A stretch of DNA of 51,034 nt from a bacterium (GTDB lineage: Bacteria; Pseudomonadota; Alphaproteobacteria; Rhizobiales; Aestuariivirgaceae), in contig JALHQC010000025.1 in NCBI GenBank assembly GCA_022842165.1, positions 1-51,034 of the forward strand, in the 5' to 3' direction. The position numbers and the translations under genes are program-made. The notes below the pieces were generated by a model. The model was not told where the DNA came from, did no database searches, and worked only from the letters and a program-made list of their open reading frames with translations. Each line of letters starts with the position of its first letter. Position 1 is the stretch's first letter. Positions 41,156-51,034 of this stretch are shown piece by piece.

Positions 41156-42057
41156 AGATCGCCCTGCTCACCCGTAATCCCAAGCTCTATTCGCACCGGC
41201 GGATCATCGAAACCGCGGAAAAGCGCGGGCATGAGATCGTGCCCGTCGACTATCTCAAATGCTACATGAACATCACCTCGAAGAAGCCTGAGCTCAGGTA
41301 CATGGGCGAGAAGCTCGAGGGTTTCGACGCAGTCATTCCGCGCATCGCGGCATCGCACACGTTCTACGGCCTCGCCGTGCAGCGGCAGTTCGAGATGATG
41401 GGCGTCTATCCGCTGAACGAATCGGTGGCGATCGGTCGCTCGCGCGACAAGCTGCGTTCGCTGCAGATCCTGGCGCGCGATGGCGTGGGGCTTCCCGTCA
41501 CAGCATTTGCGAATGATTCAACGCGCACCGACGATCTCCTCGGCATCGTCGGCGGGGCGCCCGTCGTCATCAAGCTGCTCGAAGGCACGCAGGGGATCGG
41601 CGTCGTGTTGAGCGAGACGCACAAGTCGGCGAAATCGGTCGTCGAGGCGTTTCACGGCGCGGACATCGCGATTCTCGTTCAGGAATTCATCAAGGAGGCC
41701 GAGGGCCGCGACATCCGCGTCTTCGTCATCGGGCGAAGGATCGTGGCCGCCATGGAGCGCACCGGCGCGAAAGGCGATTTCCGCTCCAACCTGCATCGCG
41801 GCGGATCGGCCAAGGTCGTGGAACTGAGTGCCGCCGAGAAGGCAACGGCGCTCAAGGCCACCAGAGCGATGGGCCTCAATGTGGCGGGTGTCGACATGCT
41901 GCGCTCGGCGCATGGGCCGGTGGTGATGGAAGTCAACTCGTCGCCTGGCCTCGAGGGGATCGAGCAGACTTCCGGCAAGGATGTGGCACTCGCCATGATC
42001 AGCTTCATCGAAAAGAACGCCCGGCCCAACAAGACGAAGACAAAGGGCAAGGGATGA
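41152..42057 (+). CDS. rimK: RimK-family alpha-L-glutamate ligase
   Basis: A 301-residue ATP-grasp ligase that adds glutamate to the C-terminus of ribosomal protein S6. ATP-grasp motifs are [44 protein letters not shown] and [15 protein letters not shown]. The N-terminal Rossmann-like part covers about 1-100. The length matches RimK. It is translationally coupled by ATGA overlaps to the protease gene before it and to the AstE/AspA-like gene after it. A different acceptor (as in LysX or MptN families) cannot be excluded. Confidence 0.93.
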   Translation: MKIALLTRNPKLYSHRRIIETAEKRGHEIVPVDYLKCYMNITSKKPELRYMGEKLEGFDAVIPRIAASHTFYGLAVQRQFEMMGVYPLNESVAIGRSRDKLRSLQILARDGVGLPVTAFANDSTRTDDLLGIVGGAPVVIKLLEGTQGIGVVLSETHKSAKSVVEAFHGADIAILVQEFIKEAEGRDIRVFVIGRRIVAAMERTGAKGDFRSNLHRGGSAKVVELSAAEKATALKATRAMGLNVAGVDMLRSAHGPVVMEVNSSPGLEGIEQTSGKDVALAMISFIEKNARPNKTKTKGKG

Positions 42058-43076
42058 CGGCTTTCACCATCGGCGAGCATGCGATTGGCCGCGGCATGCG
42101 CGAGATGATCGAACTTCCCGTCAGTTCGCTGTCGAGCCACAATCGCCTGGCGCTTCCCGTGCACGTGGTGCATGGCGGCGAGCCGGGGCCGGTGATGTTC
42201 ATTTCGGGCGCCATCCATGGCGACGAGATCCAGGGTGTGGAGATCATCCGCCGCATTCTCGTTCACCCATCGCTTGGAAAGCTGAAGGGCACGCTGCTGG
42301 CCGTTCCCATCGTCAACAGCTTCGGCTTCCTCAACCATACGCGCTACATGCCGGACCGGCGCGACCTCAACCGGTCGTTTCCCGGTTCCGACCGCGGGTC
42401 GCTCGCCAGTCTCGTGGCTGACCTCTTCTTCCGCGAAGTGGTGCTGCGCTGCGGCTATGGGATCGATCTTCATACGGCAGCGCTTCATCGCACCAACCTG
42501 CCGCAGATCCGGCTGGCGCCGGGCGACAACGAGCTGCTCGAAATGGCGGAAGCCTTCGCGCCGCCGGTCATCCTTATCTCGAAGCTGCGTGAAAAGTCGC
42601 TGCGGCTTTGCGCGGGCGAAGCGGGAGTGAAGGTGCTGCTCTATGAGGGCGGCGAGGCGCTGCGCTTCGACGAGGCGGCAATCGACATGGGCGTCAAAGG
42701 CTCGCTCCGCGTGATGGCGGCACTCGGCATGATCGAGGCACAGCCGGCGAAGGCAGTGCCGCCGCAGGTGGTGTTCTCGGATGCCAGCGTCTGGGTGAGG
42801 GCACCCGAAACCGGCATCCTTCACACCATCAGGCGGACGGGAGACCGCGTCGGCCGGCGCGAGGTGATCGGTGTCGTCGCCGATCCGCTGGGATCACAAT
42901 CGGTTCCGGTGGTGGCCGACGACGACGGCATCATCGTCGGGCGCACCAATCTGCCCATCGTCAATCGCGGGGACGCGCTGTTTCACATCGCCAAGGCGCA
43001 GCCGCTTTCCAGCATCACGGCGAAGTCGAAGACGGAAGCGCCAGCGCTGCTGTTCGACGAGGACGAGATAATTTGA
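42054..43076 (+). CDS. Succinylglutamate desuccinylase/aspartoacylase (AstE/AspA) family protein
   Basis: A 340-residue zinc hydrolase of the M14-related AstE/AspA family. Zinc ligands are in [11 protein letters not shown] (His and Glu) and [17 protein letters not shown] is the substrate-binding Arg motif. The C-terminal part (about 250-335) is beta-rich. It is the third gene of a coupled unit with a RimB-like protease and RimK. Its place suggests deacylation or removal of an amino acid from a modified substrate, though family members act on N-acyl amino acids. Its stop directly abuts the msrA stop. Confidence 0.9.
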   Translation: MTAFTIGEHAIGRGMREMIELPVSSLSSHNRLALPVHVVHGGEPGPVMFISGAIHGDEIQGVEIIRRILVHPSLGKLKGTLLAVPIVNSFGFLNHTRYMPDRRDLNRSFPGSDRGSLASLVADLFFREVVLRCGYGIDLHTAALHRTNLPQIRLAPGDNELLEMAEAFAPPVILISKLREKSLRLCAGEAGVKVLLYEGGEALRFDEAAIDMGVKGSLRVMAALGMIEAQPAKAVPPQVVFSDASVWVRAPETGILHTIRRTGDRVGRREVIGVVADPLGSQSVPVVADDDGIIVGRTNLPIVNRGDALFHIAKAQPLSSITAKSKTEAPALLFDEDEII

Positions 43077-43718
43077 TCACGAACCATTGGCAGGCGGCGG
43101 GAACGAAAAGGCGGCATCGCCCCACAGCGCCTTGACGCGGGCATCGCGGCCGCAGCCTTCGCGATAGCGCTTGTAGGCTTCGGACTGTGCGATGAGGCCA
43201 AAGCGGGTGAGGACGGTGTTGTCGCCCAGATAATAGTCCTGATGATAATCCTCCGCCGCAACGAAGCTTGGATTGTCTCCGAGCTTTACGGCATGGGGCT
43301 GGCCAAGGTCTTTTTCGACCTGCTCAAGCGCGCGGGAGGCCGCTTCTCTTTGTGGCGCGTCCAAGGGAAACAGTGCCGGGATATAGCTCTCGCCGCGGTC
43401 GCAGAACTGGCCCTCCCCGTCCACCACGTCGATGGTGCGGAGGAAGTGCGCTGTGAGCTGCTCGTAGGAGATGAGTTTGGGGTCGAACTCCACCTTGACA
43501 GCTTCGGTGTAGCCCTTGTGGCGCTTGTAGGTGGGGTTCGGCGTGGTGCCGCCGGCATAGCCCGAGACCGTGGAGGTGACGCCCTTTACATGATCCATGT
43601 CCGATTCCACGCACCAGAAACAGCCGCCCGCGAAAATCGCGGTTTCGGCTTTCGCATAGGACGCGGAAGCGAGAGACAATAGAAGTGCGAGGGCAAGCTT
43701 GTGGGTGAGTTTTTTCAT
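43077..43718 (-). CDS. msrA: Exported peptide-methionine (S)-S-oxide reductase MsrA
   Basis: This 213-residue MsrA reduces the S epimer of methionine sulfoxide. A cleavable signal peptide (MKKLTHKLALALLLSLASAS, cut after YAKA) precedes the enzyme, so it works in the periplasm. The catalytic C33 is in GGCFWC, and YAGG, CDRGESYIPALFP and EDYHQDYY are present. Unlike the cytoplasmic MsrB at 23058, it must be reduced outside the cytoplasm. The 81-base space to the upstream DUF853 gene leaves room for its own promoter. Confidence 0.94.
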   Translation of the reverse strand: MKKLTHKLALALLLSLASASYAKAETAIFAGGCFWCVESDMDHVKGVTSTVSGYAGGTTPNPTYKRHKGYTEAVKVEFDPKLISYEQLTAHFLRTIDVVDGEGQFCDRGESYIPALFPLDAPQREAASRALEQVEKDLGQPHAVKLGDNPSFVAAEDYHQDYYLGDNTVLTRFGLIAQSEAYKRYREGCGRDARVKALWGDAAFSFPPPANGS

Positions 43719-43799
43719 GGCGGTTCTCCTGATCGAGAGGAATACGCCATTGGCGAGCTCGGGGTTCTACAAAACGCCACACGATTGCGTGAGATTTTC

Positions 43800-45290
<1,491 letters not shown>

Positions 45291-45377
45291 TGATTCGGAT
45301 CCCCGGAAAGTGGTCTCTTTTTGGACACCCAACTTGCTATAAAGGGCGCAGATACGCAATTGCCTTGGGGACCAGTG

Positions 45378-45770
45378 ATGCAAGAACTGATTGATCGGAT
45401 TGTGACGGTGGCGGGCATCACGCCTGAAAAGGCCACGCAGGCGCTGGGGATCGTGTTGAACCTCATTCACAAGCAGGGCAACCAGAACAAGGTGGAGGAA
45501 CTCTTCGCCAGGCTGCCGGGCGCGGCCGAACTGGCGCGTGTGCACGGGGCGGATGGTTCGGGCGGCGGCGGCGGGCTGCTGGGCATGCTGGCGGGCGGCA
45601 TGATGGGCGGGCCGCTGGCCGCAGTGACCAAGCTTTCGGCCATCGGCCTCAGCATGGACCAGATCAAGCAGCTCGGCACCACAACGCTCGACTACGCCAA
45701 GGAAAAAGCTGGCGCGCCGCTGGTGAAGGATGTGGCGGGCTCGATTCCCGGCCTCAGCGGATATGTGTGA
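45378..45770 (+). CDS. Small glycine-rich hypothetical protein (DUF2267/DUF2780-like)
   Basis: A 130-residue protein beginning [21 protein letters not shown] with helices resembling DUF2267/DUF2780-like proteins, a glycine-rich run ([19 protein letters not shown]) and a helical C-terminus. The family assignment is weak. It diverges from the DUF853 gene with an 87-base space holding TATAAA at 45338-45343, a possible -10 element. Soluble and without signal peptide. Confidence 0.65.
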   Translation: MQELIDRIVTVAGITPEKATQALGIVLNLIHKQGNQNKVEELFARLPGAAELARVHGADGSGGGGGLLGMLAGGMMGGPLAAVTKLSAIGLSMDQIKQLGTTTLDYAKEKAGAPLVKDVAGSIPGLSGYV

Positions 45771-45790
45771 GACTTGAGGTCGATCAAGTC
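45771..45790. promoter_or_regulatory. FNR/CRP-type dyad upstream of the ABC operon
   Basis: GACTTGA-N6-TCAAGTC is a perfect 7-base inverted repeat that contains TTGA-N6-TCAA, the spacing bound by FNR/CRP-family regulators (here TTGAG-N4-ATCAA). It begins immediately after the stop of the small glycine-rich gene and is centred about 63 bases before the ABC ATPase GTG. A hairpin role at the 3' end of the upstream message is an alternative, but no T-run follows. Confidence 0.4.
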
Positions 45791-45843
45791 AGACATGGAG
45801 CATAGCGCCTAAAGACGAGCGGTGAACATGGGAAGGAGCTGAC

Positions 45844-46578
45844 GTGGCCCAGGCCGCCGCCGAGATCGAGCCAGATGCCCCGGTGTTCCGCATCCGGGGC
45901 CTGAGCAAGGTCTACTGCACCGGCGACGTCGAGGTGCATGCGCTGCGCGGCGTCGATTTCGAGGCGCGGCGCGGCGAGTTCATCGTGATCCTGGGGCCTT
46001 CGGGATCGGGGAAGTCAACCTTCCTCAACATCATCGGCGGGCTGGACAGCGCCACCTCGGGCGAGGCGCAGTTCCTCGACCATTCCCTGACCCGGCAGAA
46101 CGAAGCCGGACTGACGCGCTATCGCCGCGACCATGTGGGCTTCATCTTCCAGTTCTACAATCTGGTGCCGAGCCTGACGGCGCGCGAGAACGTGCAGCTC
46201 GTCACCGAGATCGCGCGCCATCCGATGACGCCCGAAGAAGCGCTCGCGCTGGTCGGTCTCGAAGACCGGATGGACCATTTCCCCGCCCAGCTTTCGGGCG
46301 GCGAACAGCAGCGCGTGGCAATCGCGCGCGCCATCGCCAAGCGGCCCGACGTGCTGCTGTGCGACGAGCCGACGGGAGCACTCGATTCCAAGACCGGCAT
46401 AAAGGTTCTGGAGGCATTGACCCGCGTCAACGCCGAAATCGGCGCCACGACGCTGGTCATCACGCACAATGCCGCGATCCGGGAGATCGCCGACCGCGTG
46501 GTGAATTTCGCCAATGGCACGATCGTTTCCGAGCAGCGCAATGCGGCACGGAAGCTGGCTTCCGAAGTGAGCTGGTAG
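45844..46578 (+). CDS. ABC transporter ATP-binding protein (MacB/LolD-like)
   Basis: A 244-residue ATPase. Walker A is GPSGSGKST (about 57-65), the Q-loop is in [17 protein letters not shown], the signature is [14 protein letters not shown], and Walker B is [11 protein letters not shown]. The LTARENV and ALDSKTG contexts fit the LolD/MacB/FtsE group that powers FtsX-type permeases. It starts with GTG at 45844 after ggaaggag. The permease follows after 4 bases and a periplasmic adaptor after that. Confidence 0.93.
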   Translation: MAQAAAEIEPDAPVFRIRGLSKVYCTGDVEVHALRGVDFEARRGEFIVILGPSGSGKSTFLNIIGGLDSATSGEAQFLDHSLTRQNEAGLTRYRRDHVGFIFQFYNLVPSLTARENVQLVTEIARHPMTPEEALALVGLEDRMDHFPAQLSGGEQQRVAIARAIAKRPDVLLCDEPTGALDSKTGIKVLEALTRVNAEIGATTLVITHNAAIREIADRVVNFANGTIVSEQRNAARKLASEVSW

Positions 46579-46582
46579 AGAC

Positions 46583-48946
46583 ATGCGCGCGCTGCACCGG
46601 AAATTGTTGCGCGACCTGATGCGGCTGTGGCCGCAGGCACTGGCCATCGCGCTCGTCATGGCGGCGGGCGTGGCAACGCTCATCCTGGGCGTCGGCGCCT
46701 ATGATTCGCTATCCACCACGCGGGCGCAGTACTACGAGGCGAACCGCTTCGCAGACGTGTTCGCCACGGTGACGCGGGCGCCGAAGTCGCTGAAAGACGA
46801 CATCGCGCGGATCGACGGCGTGTCGGCAGCCGAGACCCGCATCTCGAAGATCGCGCTGGCGGATGTGGAGGGTATGATCGAACCGGCCTCGGTGCTGCTG
46901 ACGTCGCTTCCCGAATTCGGAGAGCAAGTGCTGAACCGCATCTATCTCCGCACCGGGCGCGTTCCCGATCCGGAGGCCGCAGGCGAAGCCGTGGCCAGCG
47001 AGGGCTTCGCTGCGGTGCATGGCCTGAGGCCCGGCGATACCGTCCGTGTGCTGATCAACGGGCGGCAGCGCGAGATTGTCTTGAGCGGCACGGCCCTTTC
47101 GCCCGAGTTCATCTATGCGCTGGGGCCCGGCGACCTGATGCCGGATGCGCGGCGATTCGGCATATTGTGGATGCCGGAGGGTGCCCTCGCGGCGGCCTAT
47201 GACCTCGAAGGCGCATTCTCCAGCGTTTCGCTGAAACTGGTGCCCGGTAACAACGAAGCCCGGGTCATCGAGGCGCTCGACGGCATGCTGGAACGCTATG
47301 GGGGTTCGGGCGCCCATGGCCGCAAGGACCAGGTATCACACTCGTTCCTCGATGCGGAACTGCAGCAGCTCAAGGCGATGAGCCGCGTACTGCCGCCGAT
47401 CTTCCTCGTGGTCGCAGCCTTTCTCGTCAACATGACGCTGTCACGCCTCATCGCGCTCGAACGCGAGCAGATCGGCCTGCTCAAGGCCATGGGCTATTCG
47501 TCATGGGCCGTGGCGCGGCACTACATTGGTTTCGTCACGCTCATTGCGCTGCTGGGAATCGTCATTGGCCTCGCCGCGGGGTCGTGGCTCGGCTATGGCA
47601 TGACGAAGCTCTACGCCGCGTTCTTCAGCTTTCCGTTCCTGGTGTTCAGCCGCAACCCGGCAATCTATGTGATTGCCGCGGCCGTCACCTATGGCGCTGC
47701 GGTGCTGGGCGCGCTGAAGGCGGTGAGCGATGTTGCCTGGCTTTCTCCGGCGGTCGCCATGTCGCCCCCTGCCCCGCAGCGCTACCGCAAGCTTTTCAGC
47801 GGCACGATCGGGATGCCGCGCATGGTGCGGCAGTCGAGCGTCATCATCATGCGGCACCTCACGCATTGGCCGTGGCGCACGGCGAGCGGCATTCTGGGTA
47901 TTGCCATGGCGGTGGCAATTCTCGTCGGATCGCTGTGGTCGTTCGGATCGATCGACCACATGGTCGACGTCACCTTCTTCCGCAGCGACCGGCAGGATGC
48001 CTCGATCAACTTCGCCTCGGCGCGGCCGGTGTCGGCACTCTACGAGACGCGGCGGCTGCCGGGTGTTCTCCGCGCCGAGCCCTACCGCGCCGTGGCGGTG
48101 AAGCTCCGCAAGGGCCACGTCGAGCGCCGCCTGTCGCTCGTGGGGAAGCCGCCCGATGCCGAGTTGTCGCGCGTGCTCTCAGGCGATCTGCAGCCGGTGG
48201 CGCTGCCGCCGGACGGGCTGGTGATATCAAGCGCGGTGGCGGAGATCCTTGGCCTCCGCGTTGGCGAAACTGTCGAGATCGAAGTTCTGGAAGGCCGCCG
48301 CCAACGCCTGCTGCAACCCGTCTCGGCAATCATCACCGGGTATCTGGGCCTCACCGCCTATATGGATCTCGAGCAGATGAACCGCATGCTGGATGAGGGT
48401 GCCATGATCTCCGGCACGCATATCGCGATCGACGAGTCGCTTCAGGCGGAACTGTTCACGGCGCTGAAGGCGACGCCCACCGCGAACTTCATCGCGCTTC
48501 AGTATGTGGCGCTGCAGAAGTTCCGCGAGACGCTGGCACAGAACATCGTGATCATGGTGACGGTCTATGCGGTGCTGGCCGGCATCATTGCCTTCGGCGT
48601 CGTCTATAATTTCGCGCGCATCTCGCTTTCCGAGCAGGGACGCGAAATGGCAAGCCTTCGCGTGCTGGGCTTCACCCGCGGCGAGGTTTCCGGATTGCTG
48701 ACGGGAGAACTTGCGGTGGTGGTCATCATCGCGCAGCCTCTCGGCTGGCTCATCGGCTACAGCTTCGCATGGGCGATGGCGGAGGGCTTCACGTCGGAAC
48801 TCTACCGTGTTCCGCTTGTCATCAACCGTGAAGTCTATGCCTATGCGAGCCTCGTCGTGCTGGCGGCCGCGATGGTGTCCGGGCTTATCGTGCGCCGGCG
48901 CATCGACCGCCTCGACATGATCGAGGTTCTGAAAACGAGGGAATGA
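46583..48946 (+). CDS. ABC transporter permease with two FtsX domains
   Basis: A 787-residue inner membrane protein. One helix near the N-terminus (about 15-37) is followed by a periplasmic MacB_PCD domain (about 50-260), then three helices with an FtsX domain (about 265-385), a second N-terminal helix and periplasmic part (about 430-650), and a last FtsX domain (about 655-780). [13 protein letters not shown] and [17 protein letters not shown] are typical. It would couple ATP hydrolysis in the cytoplasm to extrusion through a partner adaptor. The substrate is unknown. Confidence 0.92.
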   Translation: MRALHRKLLRDLMRLWPQALAIALVMAAGVATLILGVGAYDSLSTTRAQYYEANRFADVFATVTRAPKSLKDDIARIDGVSAAETRISKIALADVEGMIEPASVLLTSLPEFGEQVLNRIYLRTGRVPDPEAAGEAVASEGFAAVHGLRPGDTVRVLINGRQREIVLSGTALSPEFIYALGPGDLMPDARRFGILWMPEGALAAAYDLEGAFSSVSLKLVPGNNEARVIEALDGMLERYGGSGAHGRKDQVSHSFLDAELQQLKAMSRVLPPIFLVVAAFLVNMTLSRLIALEREQIGLLKAMGYSSWAVARHYIGFVTLIALLGIVIGLAAGSWLGYGMTKLYAAFFSFPFLVFSRNPAIYVIAAAVTYGAAVLGALKAVSDVAWLSPAVAMSPPAPQRYRKLFSGTIGMPRMVRQSSVIIMRHLTHWPWRTASGILGIAMAVAILVGSLWSFGSIDHMVDVTFFRSDRQDASINFASARPVSALYETRRLPGVLRAEPYRAVAVKLRKGHVERRLSLVGKPPDAELSRVLSGDLQPVALPPDGLVISSAVAEILGLRVGETVEIEVLEGRRQRLLQPVSAIITGYLGLTAYMDLEQMNRMLDEGAMISGTHIAIDESLQAELFTALKATPTANFIALQYVALQKFRETLAQNIVIMVTVYAVLAGIIAFGVVYNFARISLSEQGREMASLRVLGFTRGEVSGLLTGELAVVVIIAQPLGWLIGYSFAWAMAEGFTSELYRVPLVINREVYAYASLVVLAAAMVSGLIVRRRIDRLDMIEVLKTRE

Positions 48947-48947
48947 C

Positions 48948-50141
48948 ATGCTGCGCCGCCTCCTCACCGTGCTGATTGCGATTGCCGTGGCGGGTGCCGC
49001 TGCGTGGGCGCTGTGGCCGCGCCCGGTCGCCGTCGAGACGGCAGCGGTGGCACGGCAGGCGATCGAAGTCGCCGTCGAGGAAGAAGGGAAAAGCCGCATC
49101 CGCGAAGTGTTCACAGTGTCGGCACCGAGTTCGGGGCAGATGCTGCGCGTCAATCTTCATGCCGGCGATGAAGTGGTGAAGGGCGAGACCATCGTTGCCT
49201 CGATCAGGCCTGCCGACCCGGGGCTGCTCGACGCCCGCACGCGGCGCGTGGCAGAGGCAGCAATTGACGCCGCGCGGGCCGCGGTTGATCTCGCGGCGGC
49301 AGAGGTCCGGCAGTCAGAAGCGCAACTGGCTTTTGCGAAAAGCGAACTGGAACGGGCCACCTCGCTCGTCAGGCGCGGTACGATTTCGGAGCGGGCCTTC
49401 GAGAAGGCGAAGCTCGATGTCGAATCGGCCGAGGCGGCGCTGGAAAGCGTCAAGGCATCGCAGATGGTGCGGCGGCGCGAACTGGAGCGCGCCGAAGCGG
49501 CACTCATCGAAGATGATGGAGGCGGCGGCGGCAGCACCTGCTGTATCGAGGTGAGGGCGCCAGTCTCCGGCCGCGTGCTGCGGGTCCTGACTGAAAGCGA
49601 ACAGGTGGTACAGGCGGGGACGCCCCTCGTCGAGATCGGGGACCCGGCGGATATCGAGATCGTCGCTGAACTCCTGTCGCGCGATGCCGTTCAGATCAGG
49701 GAAGGCGCTCCTGCCCTCATCGAGGGCTGGGGCGGACCTCCCTTGCGTGCGAGCGTGGACCGGATCGATCCCTCAGCCGTCACCAAGGTCTCGGCACTCG
49801 GGATCGAGGAGCAGCGCGTTTCGGTGGTGCTGCGGCTTGACGGGAAGCCCGGGGACTGGGCGGCGCTTGGCCACGGCTTTCGCGTGGTGGCGCGGATCAC
49901 CCTGTGGAAGGGCGAAGGCCTGGTATCGGTGCCGATCGGCGCGCTGTTCCGGCAAGGGGCCGACTGGGCCGCCTATGCCGTGGAGGACGGCGTGGCGCGG
50001 CTGAGGCTGCTGGAACTCGGCGTCCGCAATGCCGATGTTGCCGAGGTGAAAGCGGGGCTGGCGGAGGGCGACATCGTCATCCTTCACCCTTCCGACCAGG
50101 TGGCGGATGGTGTTTCGGTGAACGCGCAGGTGCCGGATTAG
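48948..50141 (+). CDS. HlyD/MFP-family periplasmic adaptor
   Basis: A 397-residue adaptor with one N-terminal membrane helix (about 5-22), a split lipoyl-type domain, a long alpha-hairpin coiled coil (about 90-185, rich in Ala, Glu, Arg) and a beta-barrel with IEIVAELLSRDAVQIREG. Two cysteines (STCCIEVRAPVSGRVL) are unusual in such a context. It begins 1 base after the permease stop and completes an ABC-permease-adaptor efflux unit; no outer membrane channel gene is in view. Confidence 0.92.
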   Translation: MLRRLLTVLIAIAVAGAAAWALWPRPVAVETAAVARQAIEVAVEEEGKSRIREVFTVSAPSSGQMLRVNLHAGDEVVKGETIVASIRPADPGLLDARTRRVAEAAIDAARAAVDLAAAEVRQSEAQLAFAKSELERATSLVRRGTISERAFEKAKLDVESAEAALESVKASQMVRRRELERAEAALIEDDGGGGGSTCCIEVRAPVSGRVLRVLTESEQVVQAGTPLVEIGDPADIEIVAELLSRDAVQIREGAPALIEGWGGPPLRASVDRIDPSAVTKVSALGIEEQRVSVVLRLDGKPGDWAALGHGFRVVARITLWKGEGLVSVPIGALFRQGADWAAYAVEDGVARLRLLELGVRNADVAEVKAGLAEGDIVILHPSDQVADGVSVNAQVPD

Positions 50142-50210
50142 ACAAAGGGTGGTTTGCGGTGCGGGTCTGGCTTCGATAGACTTCCATCAGCGTGGAACAG
50201 CTGGATTGCG

Positions 50211-51034
50211 ATGACTGACATTTCCCTGGCGAGCGAATTTCCGGCCGTTGGACGGGCGGACTGGATGAAGCGGGTGGAGGCAGTGCTGAAGGGCGCTGCT
50301 TTCGAAGAAAAGCTCGTGACGACCACGGCCGATGGTATCCGGCTGGAGCCAGTTTATGGCCAGCTGCAGGGGCCTCGGGCTGCGCGGCCCCTGCAGGTGC
50401 CATGGACGATATTCCAGCGCGTTGATCATCCTGATGAAGCGAAAGCCAATGCGCAGGCGCTGGATGACCTCGAGAATGGCGCAACCGGCCTGGTGCTGGT
50501 GAGCGATGACGCGGCCACATCGCGGGGGTTCGGCTTTTCTGCCTCCACCTTGCGGCGCGTGTTGCAGGGCGTTCACCTGCATGCGGTCGCATTGAAGACA
50601 GAAGGCCGCGCTTCCGTGGCGCTGGCGGATTTGATCGCGGATCAGCCCATCGACCCCGAACGGATGAACGTGTCGTTCAGCGTCACCGACCCGGCCCATG
50701 CCGCGCTGCTGGCGGAGCGCAGTTTTGCCGGACCCTATATGGAAGCCGATGGTCGCCGCTGGCACGAGCGCGGCGCGACGGACGGGGAAGAGCTGGGTGC
50801 GGTTCTGGCGGACGCCGTGAAGATGATGCGGCTGCTTGACGGGCTGAACGACCATCATCTCGCGCGGGCCGTTGGCATCACGCTGGCGGCCCATCAGGAC
50901 ATGTTCGGAACGCTGGCCAAGTTCCGCGCCATCAGGCTGCTATGGCGGCGCGTGCTGGAGGCGGCGGGGCTTCCGCAAGCGCCCTTGAAGCTTCACGCCG
51001 AAACCTCGTGGCGGATGCTGGCCTCGCTTGACCC
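50211..51034 (+). CDS. mutA: Methylmalonyl-CoA mutase small (beta) subunit, 5' part
   Basis: The frame starts at the ATG at 50211 and is open to the window edge (274 complete codons). It begins MTDISLASEFPAVGRADWMK and includes LKGAAFEEKLVTTTADGIRL, VPWTIFQRVDHP, AMIQ-like DGLNDHHLARAVGITL, FGTLAKFRAIRLLWRRVLE and HAETSWRMLASLD, the signatures of the TIM-barrel part of methylmalonyl-CoA mutase. The subunit partners MutB in converting methylmalonyl-CoA to succinyl-CoA. No strong ribosome site is seen. It follows the efflux adaptor by 69 bases. The 3' end is outside the window. Confidence 0.9.
   Translation, partial: MTDISLASEFPAVGRADWMKRVEAVLKGAAFEEKLVTTTADGIRLEPVYGQLQGPRAARPLQVPWTIFQRVDHPDEAKANAQALDDLENGATGLVLVSDDAATSRGFGFSASTLRRVLQGVHLHAVALKTEGRASVALADLIADQPIDPERMNVSFSVTDPAHAALLAERSFAGPYMEADGRRWHERGATDGEELGAVLADAVKMMRLLDGLNDHHLARAVGITLAAHQDMFGTLAKFRAIRLLWRRVLEAAGLPQAPLKLHAETSWRMLASLD

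Overview
The window looks like chromosomal DNA of an alphaproteobacterium, most likely of the order Hyphomicrobiales (Rhizobiales). The basis is high GC, dense gene packing with many ATGA/GTGA overlaps, a MucR/Ros zinc-finger regulator, DUF6456, DUF5330, DUF1491 and DUF2336 proteins typical of that order, CtrA-type TTAA-N7-TTAA and TTAACCAT motifs, and a soluble NAD-dependent formate dehydrogenase (fds) operon. No rRNA, tRNA, CRISPR array, insertion sequence or phage gene was seen. Taxonomy is inferred from gene content only.

Layout. (1) 1-7583: a LysR regulator, a small four-cysteine protein and fdsG-fdsB-fdsA-fdhD-fdsD, which together encode a molybdenum/Fe-S/FMN formate dehydrogenase with its sulfur-transfer chaperone. 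A perfect FNR/FixK-type box precedes the small gene, a dyad precedes fdsG, and a REP-like hairpin pair sits between fdsA and fdhD. (2) 7577-12495: a secreted caspase-like protein with W-anchored TPR repeats, translationally coupled to a YcgN-family Cys-cluster protein, then an orphan metallophosphoesterase of visibly lower GC. (3) 12719-16250: a class A penicillin-binding protein with a lysine tail and a split DUF1214/DUF1254 pair. (4) 16279-22858: envelope, cell-cycle and sulfur genes (peptidoglycan-binding protein, DUF1491, DUF5330, SufE, DUF6456, PAS protein, MucR, DUF2336) with CtrA-like motifs in several intergenic spaces. (5) 23058-30803: msrB with an oligopeptidase, TetR and a divergent small gene, isochorismatase-like hydrolase, gcdH with a GNAT gene, TSUP transporter and bicupin. 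(6) 30895-35979: sodB, a CFA-synthase-like methyltransferase, an M20 amidohydrolase and an M19 dipeptidase in a tight run, then a CDF metal exporter. (7) 36195-39329: a second caspase/TPR protein, paralogous to the first, whose TPR array is ten exact-length 141-bp units. (8) 39383-43718: an HTH-RibB-degenerate RibA fusion preceded by a perfect inverted repeat, a RimB-like protease, RimK and AstE/AspA-like operon, and an exported MsrA. (9) 43800-51034: HerA/DUF853 ATPase, a small glycine-rich protein, a MacB-like ABC efflux operon with a second FNR/CRP-type dyad upstream, and the 5' part of methylmalonyl-CoA mutase small subunit.

The observations most worth following are the pair of exported caspase-TPR paralogues sharing a strict 47-residue frame, one with a recently homogenised array; the DNA-binding-domain fusion on the riboflavin enzyme with an operator-like repeat at its start; and the small Cys-rich protein at the head of the fds operon behind an FNR-type site.
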